Positions 23,234 to 34,926 of a stretch of DNA of 64,000 bases are shown here, in pieces (position 1 is the first letter of the stretch; the number at the start of each line of letters is the position of its first letter). The notes under the pieces were generated by a model, which saw only the letters and a list, made by a program, of their open reading frames with translations, ran no database searches and was not told the origin of the DNA. The translations under genes were made by a program, and so were the position numbers. This stretch comes from Thinopyrum elongatum (Eukaryota > Streptophyta > Magnoliopsida > Poales > Poaceae), in NCBI GenBank assembly GCA_011799875.1, contig CM022302.1, positions 526,332,228 through 526,396,227 of the forward strand, in the 5' to 3' direction.

Positions 23234-24472
23234 GAGGGAATTCCCTATTTAACACTGCCCAAAACTTCTATTCCCTATTTGACACTGAGAAAACATTTCT
23301 TCCCTATCTAAGACAACTCTTAAATTTTGTTCCCAATATAACACTTCCATTCATTTTTTTGCAAACAGTGTCAAATGACACGTGAAATGACAATTCTGCC
23401 CACAAACATCTATTCAATCCTTTTCATTATTATGGTGTCTTATTTAAAGGTGGAGTCCATACTCCATAGCTAGTATAACAGAATAAGCCAAAAGGTTAGA
23501 TTAACAAGCATCACCTGCCAAAACAAAAATAGCATGACGTACATCCCAGCGCATGCCAACAACCAGTCCCCTACGAGGTGTGCGTCTACGACGAACTGGC
23601 GTGGGTGCTTCATATAGAGGATTAGAAGTAAAGATGAGTTATATTAGACTTAGGTTTTCTAGTTCTAATCAAGTCTCTCGTTGTGCATAGACGTGCATAT
23701 AAGCACTGTCAAGACTGCTTTGTACAACAGAAAAAAAGATTGAGAAGTATAGTAATAAAAATGCAGGAGCGACATGACCAACAAATCTCTCCGACCTGTT
23801 TGTTCAGTTCGCCAAGCTAGCGCAAGCAAGACTCAAGGCAGTACGTACATACATACGCGGTTAGAGACGAGCACGTTCTGCTTCTAGGGAAAAATTAATC
23901 AAGCTGCATGTGCTTTTGAGCTAACATTGCACGCATGTGCGCTGCTTGGGTGAATCGATCTGGCATTCTAAAACACACACTCCACCACGGGCTCTCCCAA
24001 CACTCCTCCGCTCCTATCCGCTGCCTCTTGGACACCCCCACCACCCTGCGTTGAGGAGTTTCTGCAGCTAGAACCGTGGATCAGCTAGCGCAGATTGAGG
24101 CCAGAGCTCGTCGTCTCCTTGAGACTCATGTGGACGACCCTTCATAGCGCAGTCCACCGCAGCGTATGCTCATGAAGCGTGTCGGCAAGGAAGGCCTACA
24201 TCAGTTGGTGCTCTGAAGCTCGGTGTTCCTGTGCGAGGGGATTGTGGGCCGGTGAAGCCAGTGACAATGACCTTGACCTGACTTTGGTGCTTCTAGTGCC
24301 AGGGGTAAACTTGTCATTTCACGTGTCATTTAACACCATTAGGTCAAAAAAATGGACGGAAGTGTTATATTGGGAATAAAATTTAATGTTGGTGTTAGAT
24401 AGGGAAGAAATATTTTTTCAGTGTTAAATAGGGAAATGAAATTTAAAATAGTGTTAAATAAGGAATTCTTTC
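23234..24472. mobile_element. Mutator-like element (non-autonomous) in the Copia leader
   Basis: AAAATCGAT occurs directly on both sides (23225-23233 and 24473-24481), a 9-bp target duplication typical of Mutator-like elements. The ends are inverted repeats of about 180 bp: GAGGGAATTCCCTATTTAAC on the left pairs with the complement of GTTAAATAAGGAATTCTTTC on the right, and pairing continues inward through AATGACACGTGAAATGACA. The 870-bp interior has no transposase; it may be captured host sequence. Confidence 0.88.
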
Positions 24473-24571
24473 AAAATCGATCTGCACTTGGATCAACGGA
24501 TCGCCAAACGCGTGCGGCGGCGCACACGGGAACCCTAATCCTCTCGTCCCTGATCTCGTATCTGAACCTCA

Positions 24572-24584
24572 GCTCTGTATACCA
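24572..24584 (-). other. Primer binding site of the Copia element
   Basis: The minus strand reads TGGTATACAGAGC, the tRNA-Met primer sequence with one extra base, 2 bp inside the 5' LTR. Confidence 0.8.
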
Positions 24585-24586
24585 CT

Positions 24587-24886
24587 TGTTAGATAATAAC
24601 GAGAAATAAACGAGACAGAGAGACACGGATTTTTACGTGGAAACCCTTGCGGGAGAAAACCATGGACGCACAAAGGTGCAATCACTATGATGGAGGAGTT
24701 TTACAAGCACGAGACGACATACCGTCTTAGGTGCGACTACATGGGGTATATATGAGGGCAATACATGAGAGTCCTTGGAGGAAAAGTAAACGAGTTGTAC
24801 TCGTACGCGTCGGTACCAACGCAAAGGCCCACACCGTATGTACTATGTCTAGTTCAATACGGTAGAATTTGGATCACAATTTAACA
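24587..24886 (-). repeat. 5' LTR of the Copia element
   Basis: 300 bp, paired with 18790-19084. Confidence 0.92.
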
Positions 24887-25348
24887 TGTTTGGCTACAGA
24901 ATTCAAATCCAGCAGGGATAGCCTTATCTGCCATGTGACTTCTCAAGCGTCAGGCTATATTCATATGACAAAACAAATGAAACTTTGATTTCCTTGCATG
25001 AAAACTGCCAGAACTGGTAGGCCGAGAGACAACACCGTACAACATGATCAGTTCTTTCAGAGTTCAATTTCAGTATGCATGAGTACATGCCTGAATTCCA
25101 AACACCAATACACACCACGTGTTGGACCGGACAATGTATTTCTTACCCTTGGAGACTACACATACACAATGCTAAGATGTACACAAACATAGGCAAAAAT
25201 ACCTCGACAACGTGAGAGCCCTGGGAATCACCCTGTGAAGGAAACCCCAGATGAAAAAACCTACTTAATGTGTGTACGTTAGTCAGGAAGAGCACATGTG
25301 CAAGAAGCAGAGAACTCATGCAGAAGGAAAAGTTGTATACGAACGTAC

Positions 25349-25481
25349 CCGATGACACAGCGGCCGCCGTGGAGCACCGTTCGCTTCTGCACGTGCTCGT
25401 CCGCACATGTCTCCACTACCGCCTTGCGCCTGGTGTTGTCACCGTAGAACAAGAGCTGCAGCAGGTACAGGAACCTCAACA
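25349..25481 (-). other. Candidate exon
   Basis: The GC-rich block is bordered on the minus strand by TCCTGCTAG (acceptor) and GG/GTACGT (donor). It is open in one frame, which includes LLQLLFYGDNTRRKAVVE and DEHVQKRTVLHGG. The protein is not recognised. Confidence 0.35.
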
Positions 25482-26629
25482 CTAGCAGGAAATTGTGATT
25501 TTCCTGTGCAACTTGATTCAATCACACAACTTCTTATATGGTTGATAATATCAATTGTTGTCCAGATGTCAGTTTCTGGATCGAAAATGAGAAGAATACA
25601 TACAAAAGAACTCATTCAAGACAAGAACTGAACTGAAAAAGAAGTGTTCAGTGCTAATCTCTAAAAACTACATAAGTGAAATTTGAAATACCAAAAAAGT
25701 AGTTGCAAACTACAAAAAAAAAACAGCCAGAACTTCAGCTGCAGCATCCTACCAATGGCCAATTTACCATATGCATCATCCCAATTAACAAAGACGAAAT
25801 TAGCAATACAGATGCAACATAACTTGGTAATAGCTTGTTTGAAAAATAACACAAATAACTCAACGACGGTGAAACTAAGGCAAATGTTAACCAATATGGA
25901 GGAGTATAGGAACCTTCTTTAGTTGTTCAGATTGCAATAGGTAGTCAGGTTCATCGTCATCATCCGAGTCCTGCCGTGGGATCCGCAAGCTACATCTTCT
26001 GTGTTGGTGACATCATCATCAAAAAGAACTATCTGATCCTCACCATAAGACCAACCAGGAAACACATCCAGTGATTCAATCAAAAAAATTCAAGAACCTG
26101 AAAATACAAGGACGACCGTCCATATCAGGGTGTGGCAATAATCTACTCAACCTTGCTATCATCAAGCAAAAGAAAATAAACCTTGAAGCTGCACAAACAA
26201 CTACGATCATCAGGCACAAGAAAAGAAAGCTTGAAGCTACATAAATATTAACTACCTTACAGAGGCAATTTGGTTCATTTAAAACCATCATTCGTAAATT
26301 AGAACAATAGTCGGGAGAAAAAATTATCCATGCAATTCACCACACAAGCGCACAAGCAAAGTAGTAGGTACTCACATTCAGACATTGGTATCTCAACAAC
26401 GTCAAGCTACCCACCATAAATAGCCTAAGGTAAGCTTTCCCTCCCGTTAAAGAAAAGAGTGAATCAGAAAATTGCACCCTCAAATCATCTCCATGAAGGT
26501 AAATCCATCCCCCAAGATTCATTCCCCATTCTGGGTTTCATACATACAAATCGCAGGGGCACAAATCAAACTGTACGCTGTCCAAACCAGGAAGAATACA
26601 GGGTATGAAATGGAGAGAGGGAAGCTCAC

Positions 26630-26816
26630 CTGAGACTGAGAATCCATAGACGAGAGTATCTTGCTGGTAAACGGTCATCACCTTCGTGGCTGACAGGGGC
26701 AGATGAGTAGACAGGGGCACGCCGAGGAGGGTGGGCGGGGCACACGTTGTACGAGCTCGCACGGCCATACGTGACGGCGGCCGCGGCAGTTCCTCGAGGT
26801 CGCTCGTGCTACCCAT
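26630..26816 (-). other. Candidate first coding exon
   Basis: The frame opens MGSTSDLEELPRPPSRMAV and ends at TCTCAG/GTGAGC, a strong donor. It is upstream of the other exon-like blocks on the same strand. Product unknown. Confidence 0.35.
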
Positions 26817-27859
26817 CTTGAAAAGGGAATGCGGCATGCTGTGAGACGAGACCGCGAGACGAAGATTTGATCGAAAAATTACCGGGATGTGGGTGGGGCG
26901 CATCGAGTGGAGCATTGGGGCAGCGGAGCGACGGTGGTGCAAGGAGGATCAGGATCTGGCCGGTCAACCTCCTCCTCTCCGACGGAATCTGGCCGGTGAA
27001 CCGGCCCCAGCGCCACCTTCCAATGGGGAGCAGAGTCGGCGGACGTAGCTCACGTGCTCACCGTGGTAGCGAAGACGAGGTCCCGGAGTGGCTCATAAAG
27101 AACCGGCAGTGTAGCATGTCAAGGAGATGGGAGGGGTGCCATGGCCACAACAATTAGCTGCGGAGGAATCCTGCAGCGGCGGAGGAGGAGTCTCTTTGTA
27201 GGAACCCTAGGTAGAGGAGAATCGGTGATGAAGGGATCCGCGATGGCGAATAAAGCGAGCGCAGCCTCGTTCGTCCGTTTTTTTTTTTCGTGCGAGGGGG
27301 CCTTCGTCTTATTTTTTCGCTACGTGGTCGTCGTCTTGTTTTGTTTCGTTTGTGCGAGGGATCGTTACATGCTGCGAGGGGATTACGCGCGAGGTGGGAG
27401 GAGGACGAAAAAAAATCAACGAAGATGGGAGGTGGGACGGAAAAAAACCCGGAACGGTGGCTTCGACCGTTGTGCCTTTTTCCTAGTGGAGCTAAGTATG
27501 GAAGGGGATCGGTGGGAGAAATAAATCGGAGAGGGAGGTGATCTGTTTGGAAGGTGATCTCATGTATATGGTATTATTTTTGAATTCTTAATTATCAAAT
27601 TTTTATATGATTGAATTGCATCGACACCTGCCAAAGCAAGCACGAATAAATGGAAGGAGTATCACACACGATTCGGTTTTAAGTGCGAAGAAGAAAAATT
27701 AACGTGAAAGGAGTGGTGGGAGGTGAGACGGAAAAAAAACCAACGAAAAAAAACAGACGAAAGTGGTGAGACGAAAAAAAACGTGGAGGCTATTCTACCA
27801 ACTGAGACATTAGGAGTAGAGATTTTATTTTTATTTTTTTGAGAAATCTCGCCATTGTA

Positions 27860-30800
27860 TTAATTCATAACAATGTTCATAGGTACATGGTTTGGGTCAT
27901 GAGGAGTTCCCAACCAAACATATCTCCCGGGACATAAATTACAAGCAAACTTGGCAAGATTATGAGCCTCAAAATTAAAGTTCCGACCCTCGTGAATAAA
28001 AGTACAAGTAGAGAAACTAGTACTACGGTGCTTTATTTCATGTATGATCGCAGCGTGAGGACCTCCCGTTCCTTCATTTATGTCCTTCACCACACCCTGA
28101 CAATCAGAGGCCACCACCATATGCGTGACGGAGAGATCCTCGGCAAGAGCTAGAGCTTCTCTGCACGCGTATGTCTCCAGGATCACGGGATCGTTGGTCC
28201 CTTGAAAGACCACCGCCGAAGAGCCCAGATAGTTTCCATTAGCATCTCGGCATAGTGCAGCAACAGCCCCTCCATGTCTGTTTTTGGCCACTGCTCCGTC
28301 GACTATCGGGGGTAGCCAGCTTTTATCTTCATAGCACCAACTGTCGGGGGTAGCCAGCGTTGAGCTTGTACTACTGAAGCCTGCTGCACACTGGGCCTGA
28401 CTACCTCCCCCGGTAATTGCTCAAGCTCCGCAATAAAATTATTCACAAACATAATGGTCTGCTGTGGCGAATGAAATATTGAATATTGCCTCATATATTG
28501 CTTTGCGTCTGGCATACCAGACCGACCACAGGGTCACCACCATTTGTGTGAAACTAGTATGATCAAGTGTATCATAAAGCCCGAACAACCAGTTTTTAGC
28601 ATTGGGCTCCATGTTTTCCGCCATCTTTGAGACGAGGGTCTCATCCGAAAGAGCCCAGATGCACCTGGACATGGTGCAAGATAAAAGAGCGTGTCGCCAT
28701 GAATCGACTACCCCGCAGAGGGGGCACGCCCGTTGGTTTGCAATATTTCGATGATGCAGCACATCGGTAGTAGGCAGGGAGTGGCGAGCTAGTCTCCACA
28801 AGAACACTCTGATTTTTGAAGGGACCTTGAACTTCCATAGGGCTGTCCAAGATTTCTCCTCTCTGTCATTTGTTGAAGACCCGACTCTACCTTCCAGCCA
28901 GTCCTCCCTTTGGGTTTTGGTTTTCACCAAAAATTTGTACGCAGAGCTGACTGAGAATCTCCCCTTGCTGTCCGGGTACGAGGCCCAAAAGTCCTCTGTA
29001 TTTCGAGTGCATACAGGTATCTTTAAGATTGCATCAGCGTCAAACCGGAGAAACACCGATCGAACCAGTCCAGCATCCCATGTAGCGGCCGTGGGTATAA
29101 GTAGCTCAGAGACTTTCCTTGGCGGATCCACCACCAGTGAAGTAATCGGTCTCGGAGTTGTCTCTTTTGGTATCCAGTTATCTGCCCATATGTCCGTCGT
29201 CTGACCATTGCCAATATGACGAATTAAACCTTGCTTTAATACATCTCGCCCCTCAATGATTGCCCTCCAGATTTGTGATGGACGAGAGCCCAACTCCGCC
29301 TCCAGTATAGTTGTGTCCGGGAAGTATGAGGCTTTGAGAATTCGAGCGCTCAGCGTCGTCGGCTCGTTTAGGATACGCCAGGCTTGTCTTGCTAATAACG
29401 CCAAGTTTTCATTCACCCTGTTTGTATCCCCACCAGAATTTCCGGATAATGCTCTTAATATGATCACATAACCCCCTTGGCAGCTTGAAACACGCCATAG
29501 AATAGACCGGAATCGCCTGGGCTACAGATTTAATGAGCACTTCCTTGCCTCCCGCTGATAAACATTTACTCATCCAACCTTTCACTTTGTCCCATATGCG
29601 ATCACTCAAGTATTTAAACGTGCCATTCTTCGAGTGTCCCACGTCAGTTGGCATTCCGAGGTACCTGTCACTCAAAGATTCATTAGGGACCTGCAAGAAC
29701 CCCTTGACAGCACCCCGAACTATCTCCGGTGTTCCCTTGCTGAAAAATATAGAAGATTTCTCTCTATTGATTCTCTGGCCTAACGCCATACAATATGTAT
29801 CCAATAGGTTTGATACCGCTTCTGCTCCATTAATATCCGCATTGAAGAACAGCAGGCTATCATCCGCGAATAAAAGGTGATTCACCGGCGGAGCCGATGG
29901 GGTCACCTTGATGCCGCCGAGTTGGGATGACTGACTCTGAGATTTTAAAAGGCACGAAAGGCCCTCCGCTGCCAACAAGAACAAATATGGAGAGATAGGA
30001 TATCCCTGTCGAATACCTCGTGTAGGTTTAAACTCCTCTGATTTAACTCCATTAAACATAACTGAGAAAGATACTGAGCTCACCATGTTCATGATGATGG
30101 TAACCCATGGTGCCGCAAAGCCCAGTTTCTCCATGATGGCCTTCAGATAAGCCCACTCAACCTTGTCATACGCCTTCATCATGTCAAGCTTTAGTGCACA
30201 ATATGTGTTATTCTTGGACCTGTTTCTCTTCATAAAATGCAAACAATCATATGCTGAAATGATGTTGTCAGTAATAAGTCTGTCAGGAACAAAAGCAGAC
30301 TGCTCTTCTGATATAATGTCAGGTAGAATCATCTTGAGGCGATTCGCTAGCACCTTCGAGGCAATCTTATAAAAGACATTACACAAACTAATTGGGCGAA
30401 ATTGTGACAATAATGTGGGATTAGATACCTTCGGGATCAGCACCAGCATAGTATCATTCAAGCACTCCGGGCTTTCCTCGCCCCGAACAATGCTCAAAAC
30501 TGCCTTGGTCACAGAATCACCACATATATCCCAATGTCTCTGGAAAAAATGAGCGGAGAACCCATCAGGCCCGGGCGCTTTAGTAGGGAACATCTGGAAA
30601 AGTGCCCTCTTCACCTCCTTCTCATCGTAAGGAGCAAGCAGGATTTCATTCATAGCGGGGGTAACCTTGGTTGGGACGTGTTGGAGCACTTCAGCTACCC
30701 CCTGCACACCCTCGGATGAGTACAGATTTTTATAAAACTCTAGAGCCAAGCTTTGCATCTCGGTGGGATCATCTGTTAATTCGCCGTCCGGTTTCTGTAA

Positions 30801-31928
30801 AGCCTTTATCAAGTTTTTCCTCCTCCTCATGGACGCGCGCAAATGAAAAAAGTGCGTATTGCGGTCCCCCGCCGATAGCCATTCAACTCGGGAGCGCTGT
30901 CGCCACATTAGTTCTTCACGCATGTACAGCTCGATCAGGCGATCGTTGATTTTAATCTCTGCACTTGACGGACCCGTCCTCGCCACATCACTTCGCAAAC
31001 GCTCCAGTTCTTTCTTGAGGCTCCTAATCTAACCCCGAACGATGCCAAATGTGGACTTTGACCAGTCGCCAAGATTATTCTCAAGGGCTGCGAGCTTTTT
31101 ACGTACACTGCTAGCTGACTGATTAAGCCCGTTCGACTCCCATGCAGACCGGACTGTAGTTTTCAGCTCTGTGTGTGTGTCCCACATTACTTCATATCTG
31201 AAGAGTTTCTCCTTCTTCTCTGGAACAGCCGGTGTCATTTGCACTAGAAGAGGAGTGTGATCTGATGTAGCTGCTGTAAGGTGTTGAACCATCGCATATG
31301 GAAACTGACAGCACCAGCTAGCCGAAGCAAGTGCTCTATCCAGCCTCACTCGCGTGTAAGAACCACCAACCACCTTTTTCTCATAAGTCCATTTGGCTCC
31401 CTTGAAACCAAGGTCCATTAGCCCACAAATATGAACAGCATCTCTGAAACCCTGAATCTGTGACTGGCTCCTAGTTCCAATTCCATCATGTTCATCATGC
31501 CTCAGAACCTCGTTGAAATCACCCACACACATCGACGGAATATCATGGAGAGTTGACAAATTTTTCATTGTATCCCATGTCTGGTGGCGCAAGTGCGTCT
31601 GTGCTTGACCATAGAAACATGAAAGGCTCCAGGGATCACCTCCAAGGTCGATCACCTTCACATCAATATGATACTTCGAGTAGCCCAAATTCTCAATTTT
31701 TATTTCATTGTTCCAAAAAATAGCTAAACCTCCACTTCTACCGGAGGAATCAACAGCAAAAGAGTTATCAAAACCTAGAGTACTTGCTAAACTTTCAGCT
31801 CTTATTCCACTAATTTGGGTTTCAACAATACAAAGTACTCTAGGGGCATACTTTTTCGCGAACTCGCGCAGCTCTTGAACTGTTGGAGCGTTGCCAATCC
31901 CACGACTGTTCCAGCATAGGAGATTCAT
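27860..31928 (-). pseudogene. LINE B ORF2: endonuclease, reverse transcriptase, RNase H (broken)
   Basis: ORF2 opens MNLLCWNSRGIGNAPT, the start of the APE-type endonuclease, which shows VETQ, GDFNEVL, RVRLDRAL and SDHTPLL. An in-frame TAG at 31029-31031 follows. RT (30998-29409) shows APGPDGFSAHFFQRHWD, LIPKV, QSAFVPDRLITDN, ALKLDMMKAYDKVEW, RGIRQGYPISPYLF and the catalytic FADDS. After FWWGYKQGE near 29410 some 30 codons are deleted with a frame change; then the zinc region (CPLCG...WRHALLSC near 28680) continues. Another frameshift lies near 28450-28510. The last part (28291-27860) is an RNase H domain with ALCRDANG, ETYACREAL, ASDCQ and FEAHNLAKFA; some plant L1 elements carry such a domain. 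It is not functional. Confidence 0.9.
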
Positions 31929-33073
31929 TATGCCCGGCGGTCCTCCGCCGGGGAGGCCGCCGATCTTGCATCAATATTTTTCTGTCCACCATGACTTTTC
32001 TTCCTACCTCCATTGCTAGTTTTCTCTGTTACCATAGCGGTCCTGGACCTCTTCGGGTCTTGCTTGGGAGGCGGGCTGGGAGGAACCCCTGAACCCCCTC
32101 TCTTGTTCTTGTCATACGCAACCAGCTCCAGCCCAGTCACCAGTGTGGAGCTTGGGTGATGTACCACTTCATCAGAAGAGCGTTTTCGACTGTGATCAAT
32201 CACATCCATATCAGTATTCTCCTCCTCCTGGGCATCTTTCTGGAGTTCACTAGCTTCTGTGGAATTATCCCCTCTCCCCCGATGCTGCTGCTGCTTGTTC
32301 TGTCTCCTCCTAGTACCCCAACTTGTAGTCGCCGGGGCACGTAAGTTCTTGAAAACCAGTGCGGACGGGGGATGCACTCCATGACCATGTTCCTTGAACT
32401 GGTGGCCCATCATGCCACAAACCTGGCACCAGTCTGGGAGTCTCTCATAACGAACCGCAAAGATCTCTCTTTCACCCCCACGAATGACGGAGGTCGCCCT
32501 TTTCAGCAGGGTGCGTACGTCCAGCCGAATCCTTACCCTGAAGAAGTTTCCCTCGAAATTGAACGAGGAGGGTTCTGAATCCACAAATTCCCCCAACTTG
32601 GAAGCGAGTGCCTTCACTTTCCCATGATATGCCGGAGGTAGATCAATTATCCTGGCCCAAATCTCGAACTTGAACAGCTCGATAGTCGATGGCTTGGTGA
32701 ATCCATCATAAGGGGCAATGATCACAGGGTTGCCGTTGAAGTGCCAAGGGCCCCCTTGGGTCACTGTCTCCCAATCCCCAAGGCACTCGAATTGCATAAT
32801 AAACAGATTTTCCTCTAGGGTTTTGATCTTCATCTGCCTAGCAAGATCCCATGCCGCACGCATAGTGCGAAAGAACCAGTAATTGCTAAATTGCTTATCC
32901 ATGTGCACCCTAACAATGATCATCCAGCGAAGGTTCTCTTCCGCCGGCGTGTCTTCCTCCTCAAAGACCACATCATCCAGATCTTCCTCCTTCAGAGCTA
33001 ACTCTTTCATCAGATCTTCTATCTTTCCTTTCCCCTTGCCATCCGCTCCAGCAGCCTTGACCCGAGAAGACAT
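31928..33073 (-). CDS. LINE B ORF1, DUF4283 nucleic-acid-binding protein
   Basis: The 381-codon frame is intact. It begins MSSRVKAAGADGKGKGKIED, has the DUF4283 region (about residues 50-190: RWMIIVRVHM, LFIMQFECLGDW, GGPWHFNGNPVII, FEIWARIIDLPP) and then a zinc knuckle, WCQVCGMMGHQFKEHGHGVH, near residue 215. The knuckle has His in place of the usual last Cys. The tail is basic and low-complexity. Such proteins are the gag-like RNA-binding partner in LINE particles. Its stop TAA shares a base with ORF2's ATG. Because ORF2 is dead, it may have had no recent selection; intactness may reflect youth or chance. Confidence 0.85.
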   Translation of the reverse strand: MSSRVKAAGADGKGKGKIEDLMKELALKEEDLDDVVFEEEDTPAEENLRWMIIVRVHMDKQFSNYWFFRTMRAAWDLARQMKIKTLEENLFIMQFECLGDWETVTQGGPWHFNGNPVIIAPYDGFTKPSTIELFKFEIWARIIDLPPAYHGKVKALASKLGEFVDSEPSSFNFEGNFFRVRIRLDVRTLLKRATSVIRGGEREIFAVRYERLPDWCQVCGMMGHQFKEHGHGVHPPSALVFKNLRAPATTSWGTRRRQNKQQQHRGRGDNSTEASELQKDAQEEENTDMDVIDHSRKRSSDEVVHHPSSTLVTGLELVAYDKNKRGGSGVPPSPPPKQDPKRSRTAMVTEKTSNGGRKKSHGGQKNIDARSAASPAEDRRA

Positions 33074-33272
33074 GGTTTTCAGGTCCGATCACCCTCCCCC
33101 TGCCCTAGATGGCCCTGGGCAGTCCGAAACCCTAGCCTTCCTTGTGGAAATGTGAAGTCTCTACCAAGTCTCCCTCAAGCATCTCTGCGTTGTGGTGTGG
33201 GATGCTTTCCCAGGCTTCGAAGTATGTTAAGCGGCAACAAAGTGGTCATCTTCTGTACACTCGGTGGAATAT

Positions 33273-34073
33273 CTGGAAAAAAGAGTATGGCGCATTTTCA
33301 ACGGAACGCGGATGACCTATATCAAGGTGGCCCTAATGGCCTAGAGGACATTGGTCAAAGAGAGAGAGAGAGAGAGGGCTTTCGACTCGTCCAGCTGAGC
33401 GAGGTAACTGGATTGATCTTTCATTTCTTTTTGTCTCTTTTGGGTTTCTAACTCATCCCTTCAAAATGAATCAATCTCTTGTACTTATGTCTCTTTCGTC
33501 TAAATGAAAAGGCGGTGCTCTGCCGATCCCTCGAAGAAACAAAATTTCTCCTCCTTATGTATATTACAGTCTCGCTTTTTTTCTATGGAAATATTATGTA
33601 CTCGTAGTTGTTTATCACTAGAAATATCCGGTAATTTATCTGAATGTGTGTCCTATATCAAACATGTTTGTCCTTTGTTTAGTTTCATCCAACTCATGAG
33701 CATTGTCAAATTGTGAAAGAGAATAGATCTTGAATATTTGATCGAGCCAATTCATCATTTGATTTGCATTTGAGATGCAACTAATTTATAGGCAAGTGCA
33801 AGTCCTCATATTAGTTTCAGCTGATGTGTATAGTTGAATTCGCGAACGTAATGTATCTTTTATATGTTGTTTTTCTACCATTGGGGCAAGTTGGGCAGCC
33901 GTTCAATCTTGCCCAATAAGAAGTTTGAGAGATGTTGGCCCAGGTCATGTGCAAACTTGAAAAAACTAGATCATTTAAAGTTTAAAATTGTATTCATGAT
34001 GTAGAGGCTGGGGTCACCCTCCTTTTCGAAAAATATTGCACGCATAACATTTGGCCACCTATAATGTATGTTG
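33273..34073 (+). repeat. Repeat R, copy 1
   Basis: From CTGGAAAAAAGAGT to the ATTTGGCCAC region this matches 59655-60487 over about 800 bp. An open tail of about 24 codons (LEKRVWRIFN... ending at a conserved TAG) starts both copies, followed by a GA microsatellite and a non-coding part that ends near CTCCTTTTCGAA. It resembles the 3' end of a non-LTR element, but I cannot assign it. Confidence 0.75.
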
Positions 34074-34085
34074 TTTCTGATACAT

Positions 34086-34116
34086 ACTAGTAGAATGCCC
34101 GTACGTTCCCACGGGC
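34086..34116 (-). mobile_element. Helitron-type 3' terminus
   Basis: On the minus strand a perfect 6-bp-stem hairpin, GCCCGTGGGAACGTACGGGC, is followed by ATTCTACTAGT. This is the best of the Helitron-like ends in the window. Confidence 0.55.
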
Positions 34117-34926
34117 TTTTTAAATTTTGTACCAGCTGCACATATATAAATATAATTCATGTCAAATATCACATGTAAAACAAAAGGTAGCCATTAACAG
34201 AATAATTGGATTTTACTCCACTTGCAATGTATTTCAATAAAGAATGTATGGATGACGTTGTTAAACTTTGTAAGAACGACAATCCACCTTAAGTGATATA
34301 ATTTCCCTTCCCCGCACTTTTTTTTGTAATTCAACGTCGTATACTATCAGATCTGATGCACAAAAAAAGTGACACGAAACAATAACTCTTTATTGCCCAC
34401 TGCATTACAAATGATAGATAGCACATTGATGCCTTTTTATGCTTAAGACTTATCATCTCACAAAGCATGTTCATTATTATCCATTAGTTAAAGATAACAG
34501 AGGGAGACTTTTGTTTCCTTAAAGCAAATGTTTCAAGATGCTACAACCAAAAACTTGATTGCTTTATGCAATTGAGTGACAAGCTATTACATATGAAATT
34601 AGGCAGTTGGAAGTTACAATTTAGAATCTACGGTAGCAAAACACATACCTCATGGAAGCACAAAAAGTTTCAACCTTTCCCCATCTACTATTCATAGCTT
34701 AAAAGATTTTGGACAAACCACATCTACTTTTCTTGGCTCAAATGGATTGAGGCCCCTCCAGCTATGCTCAACTTCTAGGGTATTTTTTCTTTGATGGCCA
34801 TGAAAACAATCATCCAGTAAGATCATTGGTGATTGTAAATGGCATTTAAAATTGATATTTTCATATACCATATCTAAATAGTAAACTATTTATAGTCAGT
34901 ACCTTCCATTTAATATCCCCTCATGT
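34117..34926 (-). other. Unassigned AT-rich DNA, possible Helitron interior
   Basis: It lies on the body side of the Helitron-type end. No gene or helicase motif is visible. Confidence 0.4.

Larger units (their letters stand above)
18785..24891 (-). mobile_element. Complete Ty1/Copia retrotransposon, TSD TGTTT
   Basis: LTRs of about 295-300 bp at 18790-19084 and 24587-24886 both run TGTTAGATAATAACG to ATTTAACA and are nearly identical. TGTTT flanks the element on both sides (18785-18789 and 24887-24891). On the minus strand the order is 5' LTR, primer site, leader (with a Mutator-like insertion), gag, protease, integrase, RT, RNase H, polypurine tract, 3' LTR: the Copia order. Coding is broken at many points, so it is a dead element. 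Confidence 0.93.
24892..27822 (-). other. Low-repeat, gene-like stretch of unknown function
   Basis: No mobile element is recognised here. On the minus strand it has features of a split gene: a start region with an open first exon (26630-26816), AT-rich intron-like spacers, an acidic open segment near 25935-25985 (QDSDDDEPDYLLQSEQ), and a GC-rich exon-like block (25349-25481). I cannot assemble one continuous product or name a family. It could be an old gene, a pseudogene or a captured fragment. 26880-27540 is a GC-rich, promoter-like or leader-like part followed by A/G-rich repeats. Confidence 0.35.
27823..33265 (-). mobile_element. LINE B, near full length
   Basis: On the minus strand: 5' leader (about 33265-33074, left limit uncertain), intact ORF1, ORF2 with endonuclease, RT, zinc region and RNase H, then a short tail ending TTTCTCAAAAAAATAAAAAT at about 27823. 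Stop of ORF1 and start of ORF2 overlap (TAATG). ORF2 is broken by one stop, one deletion and one or more frameshifts. A target duplication was not found by eye. Confidence 0.88.
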
